Positions 10,264 through 25,067 of a stretch of 39,835 nucleotides of DNA are shown here, one piece after another (position 1 is the stretch's first letter; every line of letters starts with the position of its first letter). The notes beneath the pieces were generated by a model, which made no database searches, was not told the origin of the DNA, and saw only the letters and a list, made by a program, of their open reading frames with translations. This DNA is from Chromera velia (taxonomy: Eukaryota; Sar; Chromeraceae). Made by a program: the position numbers and the translations under genes. Where the stretch lies: the NCBI GenBank assembly GCA_018398765.1, contig JAHBMJ010000577.1, forward strand, positions 1 to 39,835. Reading direction: 5' to 3'.

Positions 10264-13245
10264 ATGTCCAGTGAGCAGCGTCCGGCCTCTGATGAGCGGG
10301 ACCGCCGTAGCAGTAGCAGTAGCTGTTCCAGTGGGGGGGTGCAGGTGGTCGGTGTGCGACCTGACACCACCCTGCTGGAGACGAAAAGGAAGCAGTACGA
10401 GGACCTCATGGCCCAGATATCGGGTCTGGATACCGCACGGGGTGCTGACAAGCTCCAAATTCTGGAGATCCAGAAGGAGGAGAATGAAGTGCTGAGTAGC
10501 ATGCCTAGGAGAGACAATTTCCCTGAGGGGTCCGAAGGGAAGGAGGCGTACACATCAGAGCTGGCATCCTGGGCCGAGAAAAAAGAGGTCTTCGACGCTG
10601 GGAAGGCTGACAGGGATACGCTGGTAGCGACCCTGCAAGGTCATATTGACCAGCTGGTGTCTGATGGGTTTGCTCTGAAAGAGCAGGCCGACAAACTCTG
10701 CAAGGAGATAGACGTGCTCTCTCCTCCTCCCCAGGCCAAGGGTGTCCCTGAGGGTGTTGCTGAAGGTCGCCTGCCTTCGGTATTCCAGATGACCCCCCTT
10801 ACGGGTTCGGGAGTGTATCTTGCTGTGTCTCCCCCTCAACCTGCGACGGTGTCTGTAGGTAGGGGGGTGCGTACTGGTGATGTCGGGGCTCCGGGTGCTC
10901 CTGACATCTTCTCTTTCCTGGGTTTTAGGGAGTCAAGTGGAACTCAGGGGAGGCCTAAGTATGACCCTGAGGATCCCCTCATCGCCTACACCTTGGAGGA
11001 GATCTTGATATCGGTCCCGAGGACCTTTGTGGAGATGCGAGATAAGGTCGTGGCAATGATCTTTGCACACTTTTTCAAGACGATCCAATACTCAACCTCT
11101 TCTCTCGTCCTGGAGTACGAGAGGATTGCCTGTAAGCCCTGTCGGTTCGGTACCTACACAGAGCTGCTCACATATCACAAGCGTCTCCTGAACCACCTGG
11201 TGGAGGAAAACATCGTCCACGAGCTTGGTGTGAAGTACAGGCTCGGGCTCCTGACGGCGCACCTGCCAAACGACCTCATTATGAGGTGGCAGGAGAGGCA
11301 GAACCCGGTGGACCTCACCAGCGAAGTGGAGATCATTAAGGAGATCCATGTCATCGCTGCCCAGGCGGAGACCCTCAACAAGTCTCTCGGGGATGCCTGG
11401 GACTGCGGCCTGGTTAAGGGAGCTCTCGTTGAAGACTTGAAGAGAGAGTGGGAACAGAAGGCGGCAACCTTCGGTATGAGGGACTCGGGGGATGCCTTGC
11501 GGGGGGGTATTATTCCGAAGGTTCCTTTCATGGCGTTTGCGGGACCTGGAAGAGTCCCGCAGAGGAAGTCCCCTTCCAAGGCAAAGGGAGGGAAACCCTC
11601 AGGAGGAAAGACCCCTGACTCTGGCGGGAAGGGCAGGGGCAATTATGATCGCGGGAGGCAGGGCAGTACAGGAGGGGGTTTCGGCAAGGGGGATAGCAGG
11701 GGGGGCTCCAATCGGGGGCGCTCTCCTGGGTCCAATTCTTTTGCTCTCTCCAGTAGATACAATGACAAGGGGGTGGAAGGAAAGGACCGTCCTCCTACTC
11801 AGGCTGTTGTCAACCCCAGAGGTCCCAACAGGAACCCCGTTCTTGATCGATATGGTGTACGACACCGGGATAGATCCGGGTCAGATGCGTTCATCAGGAT
11901 GATGGCGGGACCTACAGAAACTCCAATCAAGCCCGGTCAGTGGGATGGAGAGTTTGGGTCTTTGTGGGACAAAGCGTGTTAGGATCCTGCCAGCAGGAAG
12001 AGCCTTCCCAACGGGTACCGCGATGGGCAGTGCCTGAGATGCAACCGTCCGGACGGACATGCAGAGTGGGGGGGCCATAGGGCCTGTCCTTGGATTCGGA
12101 AGAAGGACGGCTGCCCATCGTGTAGAACGATAGGCCATGCTCCTAACAACTGCCCTGACAAGAATGCGAAGAAGCGGTGGATGATGAAGCAGATGGACAA
12201 GACCGGGCAGGACAGGGGCGGCTGGGGGGGCCGCCCTAAGGGTCCTCCAGGAGGAGGAGGCCGTGGAGGCGGCTCCGGAGACCGTCGAGGGTCTCCCTAT
12301 CCTGGTCGTGGGGGCGGCTCAAGGGGGAGAGGAGGCGGTGGGGGTCGCGGCCGTGGTGGGCGTACCCTTTCTCCCGGCAGGTTCAACAATGAGAACTTCG
12401 AGAAGAAGAACTCAGACTCCGGACAAGCGCAGCGGAGGGGTAGTGTCCCTCCTGTGTTCTTGCAGACTGTCGGTCCTGGGGGTCAGGACGATGATGATGA
12501 TGTCGTAGTGACGGGTGGCGTCTCATGTGGGAAGGGGGACTCGTTCAACCTGACCATCCACGCGTCCAAGGGTGAGGAGATGATCACTCATGGGGAGGGG
12601 TCTCTCGGAAAGGTCCGCTTTGCAGACCGCTTTGGCCTTCCTTTGTGCTATGAGCCGGGAGCCAAGTACTCGCCCGACTACGATACAACGACCTTCCATG
12701 TGTGGTATGATGGGGCTATGGAGCGCCTGTCTGCCTGGGATCCTGTTGGGACCTACATGGGGGTCGATGTATGGAGAGAAGGAGTCCATGGAGCCTGGCA
12801 AACGATCTTATCCGATGAGCCTGAACGGACAGGCTTGGAACGTATGGGGAGGGCTATCTTCCCTGCAGGTTTGGAGACTTGCATGACGGTCATGCAAGCC
12901 TTCCAGTCGGAGTTCACTACGGGAGGAGTCCAGCGTATCAGGGATATGATAGAAGAGCAGGACCCCCATCTCTCTGAGGCCATCTCTCGAACACGGGGTC
13001 CGGAGGACGAGACCACCATGGGTGTGGTGCCCTCTGGTTCGAAGTCTGCTGTCTACACGGTCTCCCAATACGAGAGTGAACTGATGAACGACCCAAACAA
13101 GACCCGGCAACGGGCTGGGTTTCCGGAGAAGTTCGAGGTCTACCAGGTTTCGGGAAATACGAGATCCCAAAACCCCGAGCTCGTTGAGTACAGGGTCATC
13201 AAGATCCATATTGACTCCTGTACGTTCGGGAACCTCATCTCCTAG
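10264..13245 (+). pseudogene. Gag (capsid plus zinc-knuckle nucleocapsid), copia-type
   Basis: The start chosen is ATG 10264 after the upstream ORF. The order is: a Ser-rich N-terminus, two coiled-coil helices (about 10380-10720), a capsid-like helical region (about 10960-11400) and a Lys/Gly/Arg-rich stretch (about 11560-11750). Then come a Cys/His cluster, [10 protein letters not shown] and following residues (about 12029-12090), a canonical CX2CX4HX4C knuckle at 12112-12153, and an RGG-type run (about 12215-12375). The knuckles bind element RNA during packaging. In-frame TAGs at 11980 and 13243 interrupt an otherwise continuous frame. Gag is unusually long for a copia element, nearly 1,000 codons. 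Where gag ends is unclear because pol follows in the same frame. Confidence 0.8.
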
Positions 13246-14340
13246 AGGAAGGTGAGGAAGATGAGGAGCCTCATCTGGCCGGATATCCCAGACTGGACGG
13301 GTTTGTTCACGGGGGGTGTTGGGGAGGAGGGGGACGGGCCCCCAGACGGGGGGCTTCCCAGAAGGACGCGGCACCGGCACTATGAGCATCTTGTCACGGG
13401 ACAGGATTTCATTGAGTGGAAGGTGCAGTTGGAGATGCCCCTCCAGTCACGGGGACTGGGGGATGAGGCGGTGTTCTCTTGTCCTGCGGTTCTTGGCATC
13501 CAGTTTGGGACTCATGACCCCTCCGGCGCTCCAAAAAACATTGTCGTCCCCTGCTTCCTCGACACGGTCGATCAGCCGAATCTCCGGGATTATCTCCCTG
13601 ACGTGCTGATTCGCAATGCTCCTGGTGCAGGTCTCTTCGTCCCTCATTCTTTGCCGAAGGATGTCCTTCCCGCCTACCGCGTGTAGGCTGAGAAAACGAA
13701 GGAGGAGAGGCAGATCCCACATGGGGTGAGTCTGTCTATGGACCTGATGTACCAGAAGGGGGTGCATCAGGGCATTCCGCAGGTTGATGTTGAGGTCATG
13801 GACACCCCCTTCAAGGTGGAAGCACCGGAGGCCTGCATCATCCACAAACCCTGAGGAGACAGGCCGGATGGGTACGGCCTCAACCACCTCCCTCGAGCAG
13901 TGTATGACCGCAGCCCGCACCACAAGGCCGTCCCGAACGAATCCTTTGAGCACTTCCTTGGGGGCGGCCCCCAAGGAGGTTCATGCGGGTACCGGTTCTA
14001 GTCACTGCAGGAGGTGTGGGACCGGCGGAACAAGGCGCAGAAGCTGAGGCAGCAGAGGGATCCTTATGAGAGGATTCCCCGAACCCCTCTCCCCGACGCA
14101 GAGAAGAAAAGGTCGGCCAAGAAGGACTTCAGGGCCACACCCGATGGTGTCGAGGTCCCTGTGGCTGCCTTCCCGATCACGTATTGGGTCGTAGGTGGAT
14201 GGACTGCCTCGGAGCTGGCGGACACCGACCACTGTCAGCAAGGTCCCTTTCTCGTGGTGAGAAAGTTTGATGCTGGGGGTGCTGCCCACTTCAAACCATG
14301 GGACTACGGGTACGAACGGACGCATCTGGCTGCCTTCTCG
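13246..14340 (+). pseudogene. Gag-pol junction region, possible protease remnant
   Basis: Same frame as gag, interrupted by TAG 13684, TGA 13852 and TAG 13999. The expected place of the aspartic protease holds [11 protein letters not shown] at about 13537-13569. This resembles the D-T/S-G active site context but with Val in place of Gly, so it is either a mutated protease or not one. The remaining residues are not recognised. Placement between zinc knuckles and integrase is what supports the guess. Confidence 0.4.
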
Positions 14341-15722
14341 GCCGTCATGGTCGACCAAAAGCGTGAGGTGATGGCGCTGCATGCGCGCTACGGACACCAG
14401 AACTTCGATGATCTCAAGGAAACTCTCGCGGCTTAGGGCATTAACATCGATGAGGACTGCAGAAGGTGGGTTTCTGCGTATCCCCTCTGTTAGCTGAAGA
14501 ACGCGATCACTCCCTGGATTCACAAAAGGAGTGAAAAGCTGTCGGCAGATTGGAGGCCGATCAAGGGAACGGTCTGGATTGTCGATATCTGGTTCTTCAA
14601 GGACCTTCTCGCGAAGGCCGAGACAGGGGGCTTCAGAATGATGGTCGTCCTCTACGAGCCACGAGTCGGGTTCTCTCTGGCCCACCCAGCTAAAGAGAAA
14701 GATGAGGCTTCCCTCATCGACTGCGCGCATTTTTTTGCTCGATGGCTGGGGCGTCCACACCTGGTGTGCATGGACGGAGAGAAGGCGGGAGCGGGTGCCT
14801 CCTTCCAGGGGGACGGGTCCCCCGGACTCCACCCCATCGAGTATCGTCAGGGACCTCCGTACGTTGGAAAGGGTCTGCAGGCTCTGGTCGAGCGCTGCAT
14901 CCGCAGCAATCGGGAGGGAGTGGCCCTCCTCATGTTGGACCCGAACCACCGGTTTCCCCTTGCTGTGATTTACCTCATGGCGATGGGGGAACGTTGGGAG
15001 TATTTCTGTGCGTTCCACAGAATGGTGGGGGGCATCTCTTTTACCCTGACTTTTTGAAGAGCGCCTCCTGGATGGAGAGTGGAGGACACTGCGGTGGTGT
15101 CCATGCCCTTCCTGGAAACGGAGTTGCGCGGAGTCATTGTGCAGTTCTTGGCTCCGCTCACATACGATATGGTCGTGGTTCTCCACAGGCATAAGGAGAA
15201 AAACGTTCAAGGGGAACGTTTTACCATCCTGCAGGTCCATCCCGAGCATCTGCAGACAGTCTCGGACAACCTCCGCCTCTGGGGGGGGCCTCGATTCGAT
15301 CAAGACGGTACCATCCTCCTGGCTCTAGCGGGCGGAGACCAGGAGGATCCTCGACTCTGGAAAACTTCTGCAAGGCAGGAGGGGGGCACAGGCGCTCGCT
15401 ACCGCAGACGGGCAGGTAGGAGCGACCTCGGTCACAGGGGATTCCCTCTACTCCTTCCGAACACATCTCCGGTGGGACGGTACGAGGGGTTGCAGCAAAG
15501 AACACAGTGGCCGGCGTGGAAATTTTCTTTCCAACTGGCAGATGAGAGTGAAGGTGTTATGGGTTTGCGGGAAGCCCCTCGCCTCACTCACCTTCGTGAG
15601 GGATATCAGATCTCGAGCACGGAGGCGCAGGCGTCGGCTTCGTCATCGTCTTCCTCTGCCTTCCTCTCTGCACTGCCCCCCTCCCTCCCTCCTCCTGCTC
15701 CTGCAGATCCCTCCGACCCCCC
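14341..15722 (+). pseudogene. Copia-type integrase (HHCC and DDE core)
   Basis: The GAG-pre-integrase/zinc-binding motif LHARYGHQ (His codons 14380 and 14395) is followed by two cysteines (14458, 14488). The catalytic core shows Asp in VDIWFF (14584), Asp in VCMDGEKAG (14773) and Glu in LVERC (14890). The last two are 39 codons apart, close to the D,D-35-E spacing. A C-terminal region runs on to a Ser- and Pro-rich tail at about 15630-15720. In-frame stops: TAG 14434, TAG 14491, TGA 15055. A frameshift falls in the C run at about 15716-15724, after which pol continues in the next frame. Confidence 0.85.
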
Positions 15723-18773
<3,051 letters not shown>

Positions 18774-19144
18774 GTGTACGAGGAGGAGATGAGCCGTTTC
18801 AAGAAGGGCTCTACCCAGCTCCCCGCCATAAAGGAGGAGATCGACTTGGGGTCTCACAAGCTTGCTGCTCTGAAGGAGTGGCTGGTGAACATTGTAGGAA
18901 ATCGGACGCTCGGCAGGAGGGTCAAGAGGAACGAGGTTCGGGCGGTCGTCGGCATGGGCTGGCGATGCACTTGGAAAGAGACGGACGATGGGGCCCGGAA
19001 GCCTAAGGCGAGGTTTTTCGCAAAGGGCTTCCTGGACGGCCGACTTGTTGACACCTACGTCGGAATGCTATCCGTCGCGGGGATCAACACCGTCTGCCTT
19101 TTCATTGTGTCTACAGGAATGGAGATGGGGGCGAACTGACTGTA
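18774..19144 (+). pseudogene. Copia reverse transcriptase, 5' part (split by insertion)
   Basis: Shows the copia RT entry: MGWRCTWKETDD then KPKARFFAKGF at about 18990-19027, equivalent to the conserved KARLVAKGF box, then DTYVGMLS and helix residues up to 19136. An in-frame TGA (19137) sits just before the insertion. Joining base 19144 to base 22329 (removing the 19145-22326 element and one TA copy) restores the same frame into the catalytic Asp motif. Confidence 0.85.
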
Positions 19145-19181
19145 CTGACAATTGAAACTTTTGTACCAGAAAGTGACTTTT
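19145..19181 (+). repeat. Left TIR of the TA-target element
   Basis: Starts CTGACAATTGAAACTTTTG and matches the reverse complement of 22290-22326 with three mismatches, all transitions. Confidence 0.9.
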
Positions 19182-20780
19182 AATTTTCTATATATCACAC
19201 TAAATTTTATATAAAAAACTAAGTCTTTAAAGCACTTAGAATGATTCTATTTATTGTTTCTTACCTGCATGAAAGTATGAACAACTTTTAAAGATAAGGT
19301 TTAGTGGGTTTATGGTGTGTATGTTGAAAATTGTTGGACGTGAGTGAGGTGAAAGAGTTATAGTATGTTGATATGGCGGGGAGTGATTGCAGACTCTGCA
19401 GGCATGTGACAATGCGCAGTGTAATGCACAAACAAGCTAACTTTTACTTCTAATGGAATACGCCGAATCCGCATACTGATGTAAGGAAGGAGCACACAGC
19501 GGGCAACCCCCATGAAAGGTAAGAATGAATGTCATTGTTCACATGCGCAAACAGATCTGCCGATTTGACACCCACAGAAAGCAGTTCAACCAAACAAATG
19601 TTGAGCACTATGACCGTATAAGAGGTAAATGCTTAGCTTCTGAAAGCCTGATCAATCTATGGCTTCTAGTCAGAGGGCTTTGCCCACGACCGGCCATAAT
19701 AGCGTTTTTGTTTTTTCTGAGTGAGGCCCGGCACTGGCCACTGGGTCTTAGTCCACCCAGGAGCTCTACCTCCAAATTCTCATACAAACAAGAGCTGCAC
19801 CTCACTCCCACAACTTCAGATCACCCGAGATTACCAGCCGTAATGTTTCCTTACGAAACCCAAGCACCGACAAACGGTCCTCCGAGAAAGGCTCAGTCTG
19901 ACCTGCAGCACAGATATACAAAAATTCATAAAGTGGCTCACCTTCTAACCACCCAGAACTGGCCCCCTCATCCAGAAAGCCTTTCCAGCTCCTCATCTAG
20001 AGCTTGTTAGAGCGCACGCATGGAAAGGATTCAATGGAAACTTTACTGGGGCAACTTCGTAGGCCCCTTTACGTGGAGACGGGCCGTGCCCTTCGTGATG
20101 GAAGATCAAAATTGCCCTCTCAGGGCAACCAGTAGGGTGAATATCATAAACCTAAGAAAAAGCAAAGAAGCCAATCCTCTGGGCTTTTGATAAAGCCTAC
20201 TTTCATCGCTGGAGAGCAAGTCTGTGTGATGGGAGAGAGGCGGCACTAGGTCGTGCTCTGATCGACTTGAAACATTCGACGGAAAGCCGATTTTGGGAGC
20301 CGATTTTAGATTGGCCAACCATGTAACGGCTCCGGAAGGCAAGCTACACGTTGCGGGCCAAGGCCCGGCCAGCCACCAAGGCCAAAAAGCACTTCCCGGC
20401 TGCGCGCTGACCCATCAAAATGCCGATCTGAAAAATTCTCAGTCAGGTCTTCAGAAAGTTCTCCTCTAGTCAGAAAGTCGGGTCAACAGAATGGGCCTCT
20501 ATCCACAAAATCTCGTTGTCAAGCGTTCCATTGGATTGTATTGGAAGGTTTAATAATGACAAAATCGTGTTCAGCTTGTTATTCCAGAACCTTATTTTTA
20601 GAGGGGTTACAGATTCGGGAGTTCTTTCCCCCTCCGGTATCTGTGTTGGCTGGACACCTCTGGTTGCTCGTGGGAGTGGTTGCCTCGGTGCAAAGGAGTT
20701 ATACAACAACTAGAAGGGTTGGCAGACTGGTTTGGATCGCTCAATCAGGTCAGTTCGTTTTGTATCGTTCCACCAGTAAC

Positions 20781-21008
20781 AGGGGGGGGTGGACCCTCTC
20801 GCAGGGGTACGAAGCAGGCCAATTTAGTACCCCTGGTGGAGGGGGGGGGTCCGACCTGCTCTGCAGGTTTGCGTCCAAAATGTGTCTAAGAGTGTTTCCT
20901 CGATACATTTTGAACGCAAACCTGCAGAGCAGGTTGGAACCCCCCCCTCCACCAGGGGTACCAAATTGGCCCGTTTCGTACCCCTGCGAGAGGGTCCACC
21001 CCCCCCTC
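20781..21008. repeat. Foldback hairpin inside the TIR element
   Basis: Two ~103-bp arms (about 20781-20883 and 20904-21006) are near-perfect reverse complements around a ~20-nt loop. They start with a G run and GTGGACCCTCTCGCAGGGG. No target duplication was found. It could be a miniature foldback element nested in the larger one or an intrinsic structure of it. Confidence 0.85.
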
Positions 21009-21380
21009 CCAATGAGGGAATTGAAAAAATCTTATTTGCAGAGATGAGCCTTCTTGGTATATGCAGAAAGCTTTATACGATGTCTGTGAGTGTTTCTATA
21101 TGGCTGCAACCTGGCCATTGTGGTTTCTGAATGACTGACTGATCTGCCCTCGGCAAGGCACAAAACAGTCAAAACTGCCGTCTCCTTTTACGTGTGTTGT
21201 TCACCCCTGCCCTCCTCCTCTGCTCTTTGCAGGTCGTAGGTCTCCTCCAGGAGATGCTTGTTTTGTGTCCCAGTCCTTCCTCAACTCCTCCAGAGGTAGG
21301 TCTTTGCATTTTTGTTAAGGCCGCAGTCTTCAGACTGCGAAAGGGAGTAGCGCCCCTACGTGCCGAGCCTATGTTTTTTT

Positions 21381-21970
21381 CTACCTGCCTGACTGCCTCC
21401 GAAATTTCGCCCTTGTTACTTGCTTGACTGCCCTCTAGCTTTTAGCCTTTCTGTCTGGCTAAATGCCTTCCCAATTTTGGCTTTTCTGCCCACCCTATTG
21501 CCTTCCTAATTTCGGCCTTCGCCGCGCTCCCAATTTCGGTTTTCTTGCCTGTCCGATTGCCTTCCCAATTCCGGCTTTCTTGCCTGCCTGACTGCCTTCC
21601 AGAGTTTTGCATTCCTGCCATGCTGACTGCTTTTCCATTTCGGCCTTCTTGCCTGCCTGACTGCCCTCCAAATTTTGGTCTTTCTGTCTGCCTCAATGCT
21701 TTCCAAATTTTGGCCTTTCTGTCTGCCTGACTGACTTCGCAATTTCGGCCTTCTTGCCTGTCCGGTTGCCTTCCCAATTTCGGCTTTCCTGCCTGCCTGA
21801 TTGCCTTCCCTATTTTAGCCTTCCTTCCTGCCCAAGTTTCCTCCTAACGCTTCCTAATTTCGGTCATCCTGCTTGCCCGATGGCCTTTCCAATTTTGTTT
21901 TTCCTGCTGCCCCGACTGTCTTCCTAAGTTCGGCCTTCTTATGTGTCTGACTGCCTCCCAGAGTTCGTTC
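21381..21970. repeat. ~36-bp minisatellite
   Basis: About 16 diverged copies of a unit close to TTGCCTGCCTGACTGCCTTC plus CCAATTTCGGCCTTTC. Unit length is about 36 bp, with truncated and variant units. On either strand it yields long pseudo-ORFs that reflect the repeat, not a gene. Confidence 0.85.
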
Positions 21971-22289
21971 TTTCTGCTTACATCCCGCCGTTGAGCAGTG
22001 CCTCGTATGAATTGAAAACAAAACAGTTATGATCATGAAAAGAAATGCTTCAATCAGATTGATTCAGAGCCATTCAGATGCATTTCCTAGCGTTAATTTA
22101 CGATGATAGGTACCAGATAATTTATGGTTTTAAAAAAATATATGAATGAATGAATATACTCTATATATACATTTTTTTATTTCATTTTTTAAACATCTTA
22201 CTAAGCTTAAATAGTCTTAAATAAATTATGAAAATCAATTAGTTTAAAGGTTAAACTATCTATTTTAATGTTTTAAAAACTAAATTTTT

Positions 22290-22326
22290 CAAAGTCACTT
22301 TCCAGTACAAAGGTTTCAATTGTCAG
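22290..22326 (-). repeat. Right TIR of the TA-target element
   Basis: Reverse complement of 19145-19181; ends ...CAATTGTCAG immediately before the right TA copy. The subterminal sequence on both sides is AT-rich. Confidence 0.9.
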
Positions 22327-22328
22327 TA

Positions 22329-23655
22329 CAGTCAGTTGGCGGTGGATGTGACCGCTGCCTTCTTGACCTCTAAGGATCACAACGACGAGCAGGTCGGCGC
22401 GACACTGCCCTCTGTGCTGCCTCGAGTCCCTGAGGAGAACCCCTTCAAGAATATCCCTGATGATAAGTACGAGGAGTTGAGGAGGATGGCGGCCGAGTAC
22501 GAGCCCGGGGACACGTACTTAGTGGAGATAGGCCTCTACGGACTGCCCTGTGCGGCCCAGCTTTTCGACCATAAGTTGGAGGGGGTGTGCAAAGAGTTGG
22601 GGTTCAAGCGCGTAGACACGGCCATCGCAGTCAAGGCTCCCCCTGAGGGAGGGAGAGCCCAAGCCATCGTCATGAATTGGATAGACGATTTGCTGACTGG
22701 AGCCCCTCTGAAGGAGCACAAGGCCCTTCAGGAGACCCTCAACCAGAGGCTGGGCTTTGGGTCCGTATGTGTGATTGGGGAGGGATCAGAAAGGAAGTTT
22801 TCTGGAGTGGATATCTCCAGAGTCTCCACGGGGGAGATTCATCTCTCCCAGGTCTCGTAGCTCGAGAACACCAACACCGCTCCTCTATGGAAGATTTTGA
22901 AGGAGAAGCGTCCAAGCAAACCCTGGAAGGGTTTGGATGGCAAGAGTACTGAGCCTTCCACCGAGGAAGAGGTCGACAACCAGTATGAGAAGCCGAGCCG
23001 TGCTGCAGTCGGAACTCTGCAGTGGGGGGTGAGGATGAATCCGCTCCATGCGGTATGGAGCCACACGGTAGCGTAGTCGATTTCGAAGCCCTCCAGGCAC
23101 GTCTTTAAGACGGTTGTGCGCATCATCGAGATACTGAAGGGGCACCCTAACAAGCAGGTTTTTACGAGCGTGGGGCTCGTGCCCGTTGTGCACGTGTACT
23201 TCGACACAGCGTTCAAGTTCGCGACTTACGCTGCACGGTTGGGTTATATTGTCAGGATCCTGCACTCGATCGAGCTGCGAGGGGACCTGCGGTCCCTCCT
23301 GGAGAACTGGATCGCGTAGGCCACCAAGAGGGCGGGCAGGAAGGTCGGGTCTTCCACCGCCGGGGAGGTGCTCGCCTTTGAGTTTCTTCTCAAGAAGCTC
23401 TTCGGAATCGTTGCCCTCGTTAAGGCAATATGGGGCCTCAAGAAGGTCCGTGTGATCGTCTACACGGACTCCGGCCCCCTCCACGACCAGTTCCGGTCTG
23501 GTAAGGCCCAGACCGATGCGACTATGCAGGGCGTTTTGGAGTGGTGCATTTAGGAGATGCATGTCCTTAAGGCAGATCTCCAGTGGATTGCACGATCGAG
23601 GAACGTGGCGAACGTGATAACCAAGTGCGCCCTCCCCGGTGGGGAGATGGCGTGA
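22329..23655 (+). pseudogene. Copia reverse transcriptase (3' part) and RNase H
   Basis: Continues the RT frame with the catalytic QLAVDVTAAFL (about 22333-22365), GLYGLPCAAQLF (about 22531-22566) and the active-site pair in WIDDLL (Asp codons 22684, 22687). Connection and RNase H features follow: YFDTAFKFAT (about 23200-23229), STAGEVLAFEFLL (about 23356-23394), VYTDSGPLHDQ (about 23458-23490) and SRNVANVITK (about 23598-23627). These are the D, E and D/N-terminal boxes of copia RNase H. In-frame TAGs at 22858, 23074, 23317 and 23551; the terminal TGA is 23653-23655. Without the stops the domain looks complete. Confidence 0.9.
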
Positions 23656-25059
23656 ATCCGGCGGCGTGGAACTTCTGGAGGGGAGGGGTGTAGGGCCTTT
23701 TCTTTCTCTCTTTTGTGTCCTGTTTCTGTCGTCTGCTCTTTCCCCTCTGTCATCCCTTTGCAGGTAAGCGTGTATAGGGTTTGGTTTTTCACTTAGGGTG
23801 GGGACGACTGGGGTTTGGGTTTGGGCATAGAAGGAGCTAGATAGGCCAGAGGTACTGTTCGTCCCTTTTATCCGTTTCTCTCTCTCGGTAATCTGTTCTC
23901 CCAGATAGGCGACTAGATGGGGCGGTAATAAGAAAGAGGGGCAGGAGACAAGAGGTCTCCTGCTGGGTGGGCGTGGGCTCAGCCAGGCAGAAGAGCAAGA
24001 AGAGTTAGGCAGGAAAGCAAGAAAGCCAGAAGAGCGGGTCCTCTTCCGCTGCACCCTTCTATACACCTCCGTAGCCATGCATGTTCGGTAGTTGTCCTGT
24101 TCTGCCTCGACCTGTTTGTGTTCGTGTTTTACTTGTTTGTTTTCCACGCTCTGGTGTAGTTAACGTATATGCCTCTGCGTCACGGGCAAAGCATCCAATG
24201 CTCGGGCAATGTATGAGGCCAAGCAATAAGCGGGCCCAAAATTCATGTAAACCGAGCATTAAATTTTGTTTGGGGCAGCTCAGGTGGAACAAACGATCGT
24301 AGGTTATGGTCAATTACGTGGGGTGTATGGGCGGGTGGATCCGACGTTCATGAGGAGGCACTACCCTGTCTGTTCGCATCCGTTGTCCTGCACTCCGTGT
24401 TTGGTGCCCGTCTGCATAAGAAATCCATGTGTAGGAAACAGACGGGCTGTTTACGCGGCGAAGGTGAGTGCCCGAAGCACTCAAACAGTCCGATCCCTGT
24501 GCGCTTTCCTTCCTCCGTTTTGAGCAGAATGGGCCTGGCCAGACTCGTTAGGCAGCCTGAGAGAATGCTGTCAGCTGGCATGAGGAGCGTGAATGATTTT
24601 TTGTTTGCGTCCATCTATGACCTGGCTGCCTGTCTGCGATCCGTTGCGGTGATGGAGTTAGCATGCTGCCTGACCGACGCTTTGATCTGTACTTTCGTCT
24701 CACTCCCTGCAGGGCTTTGCATCACCCCCGAGTGAATCCATGGGAGAATGTAGATAGAATGGGGGGAGGGTGCTCATGGGGAGCATCACGTCTGGCAGGT
24801 GGCAGCCTAGGCAGGGGGAAAGACCGCTGTGCGCACACTGAAACTTTTCGTCTCTTTGTCTTATCTCTCTGTGCATAGCGCTTTAGCAGGATTGCAAGGG
24901 CGTCCTGCGTTTATGATGAACTGTCCCGGTCAGATGTGTAACTGCCGTGTAAGAAAGACCTGATCCAAGTGCAGGGGGCATCTTGGGTGAGAATGAGAGC
25001 TCAGGTGTGTTGTGAGCGTTTCTTTCCTCTGCCGGCCTCTCATCCTGCCTGAAGCCTGT
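23656..25059. other. 3' non-coding region of the copia element, part 1
   Basis: No gene seen. The sequence is GT-rich with frequent short frames on both strands, none with a recognisable domain. It is interrupted at 25067 by the AT-rich insertion and resumes at 26479. Confidence 0.5.
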
Positions 25060-25067
25060 CCTCCGCT

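Larger units (their letters stand above)
19145..22326. mobile_element. TIR DNA transposon, TA target site, non-autonomous
   Basis: 3,182 bp with 37-bp terminal inverted repeats (CTGACAATTGAAAC... through GTGACTTT, three mismatches). It is flanked by TA at 19143-19144 and 22327-22328. TA duplication with TIRs is typical of Tc1/mariner-type elements. Deleting it with one TA keeps the RT frame intact, which proves insertion and its exact ends. No transposase is recognisable; the inside contains a foldback hairpin and a minisatellite, so it is probably a non-autonomous passenger-type element. The rebuilt target is a 20-bp palindrome AACTGACTGTACAGTCAGTT, cut at its central TA. Confidence 0.85.

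Noticed and set aside
14002-15303. 433-codon minus-strand open frame
   Set aside because: Antisense shadow of the integrase; the plus frame has the HHCC and DDE motifs.
21442-21777. Minus-strand repetitive Arg/Gln/Gly frames
   Set aside because: Produced by the 36-bp minisatellite; no start context or domain.
22885-24147. 420-codon minus-strand open frame
   Set aside because: It is antisense to the RNase H domain and 3' region; the plus strand carries recognisable copia motifs in the same bases.
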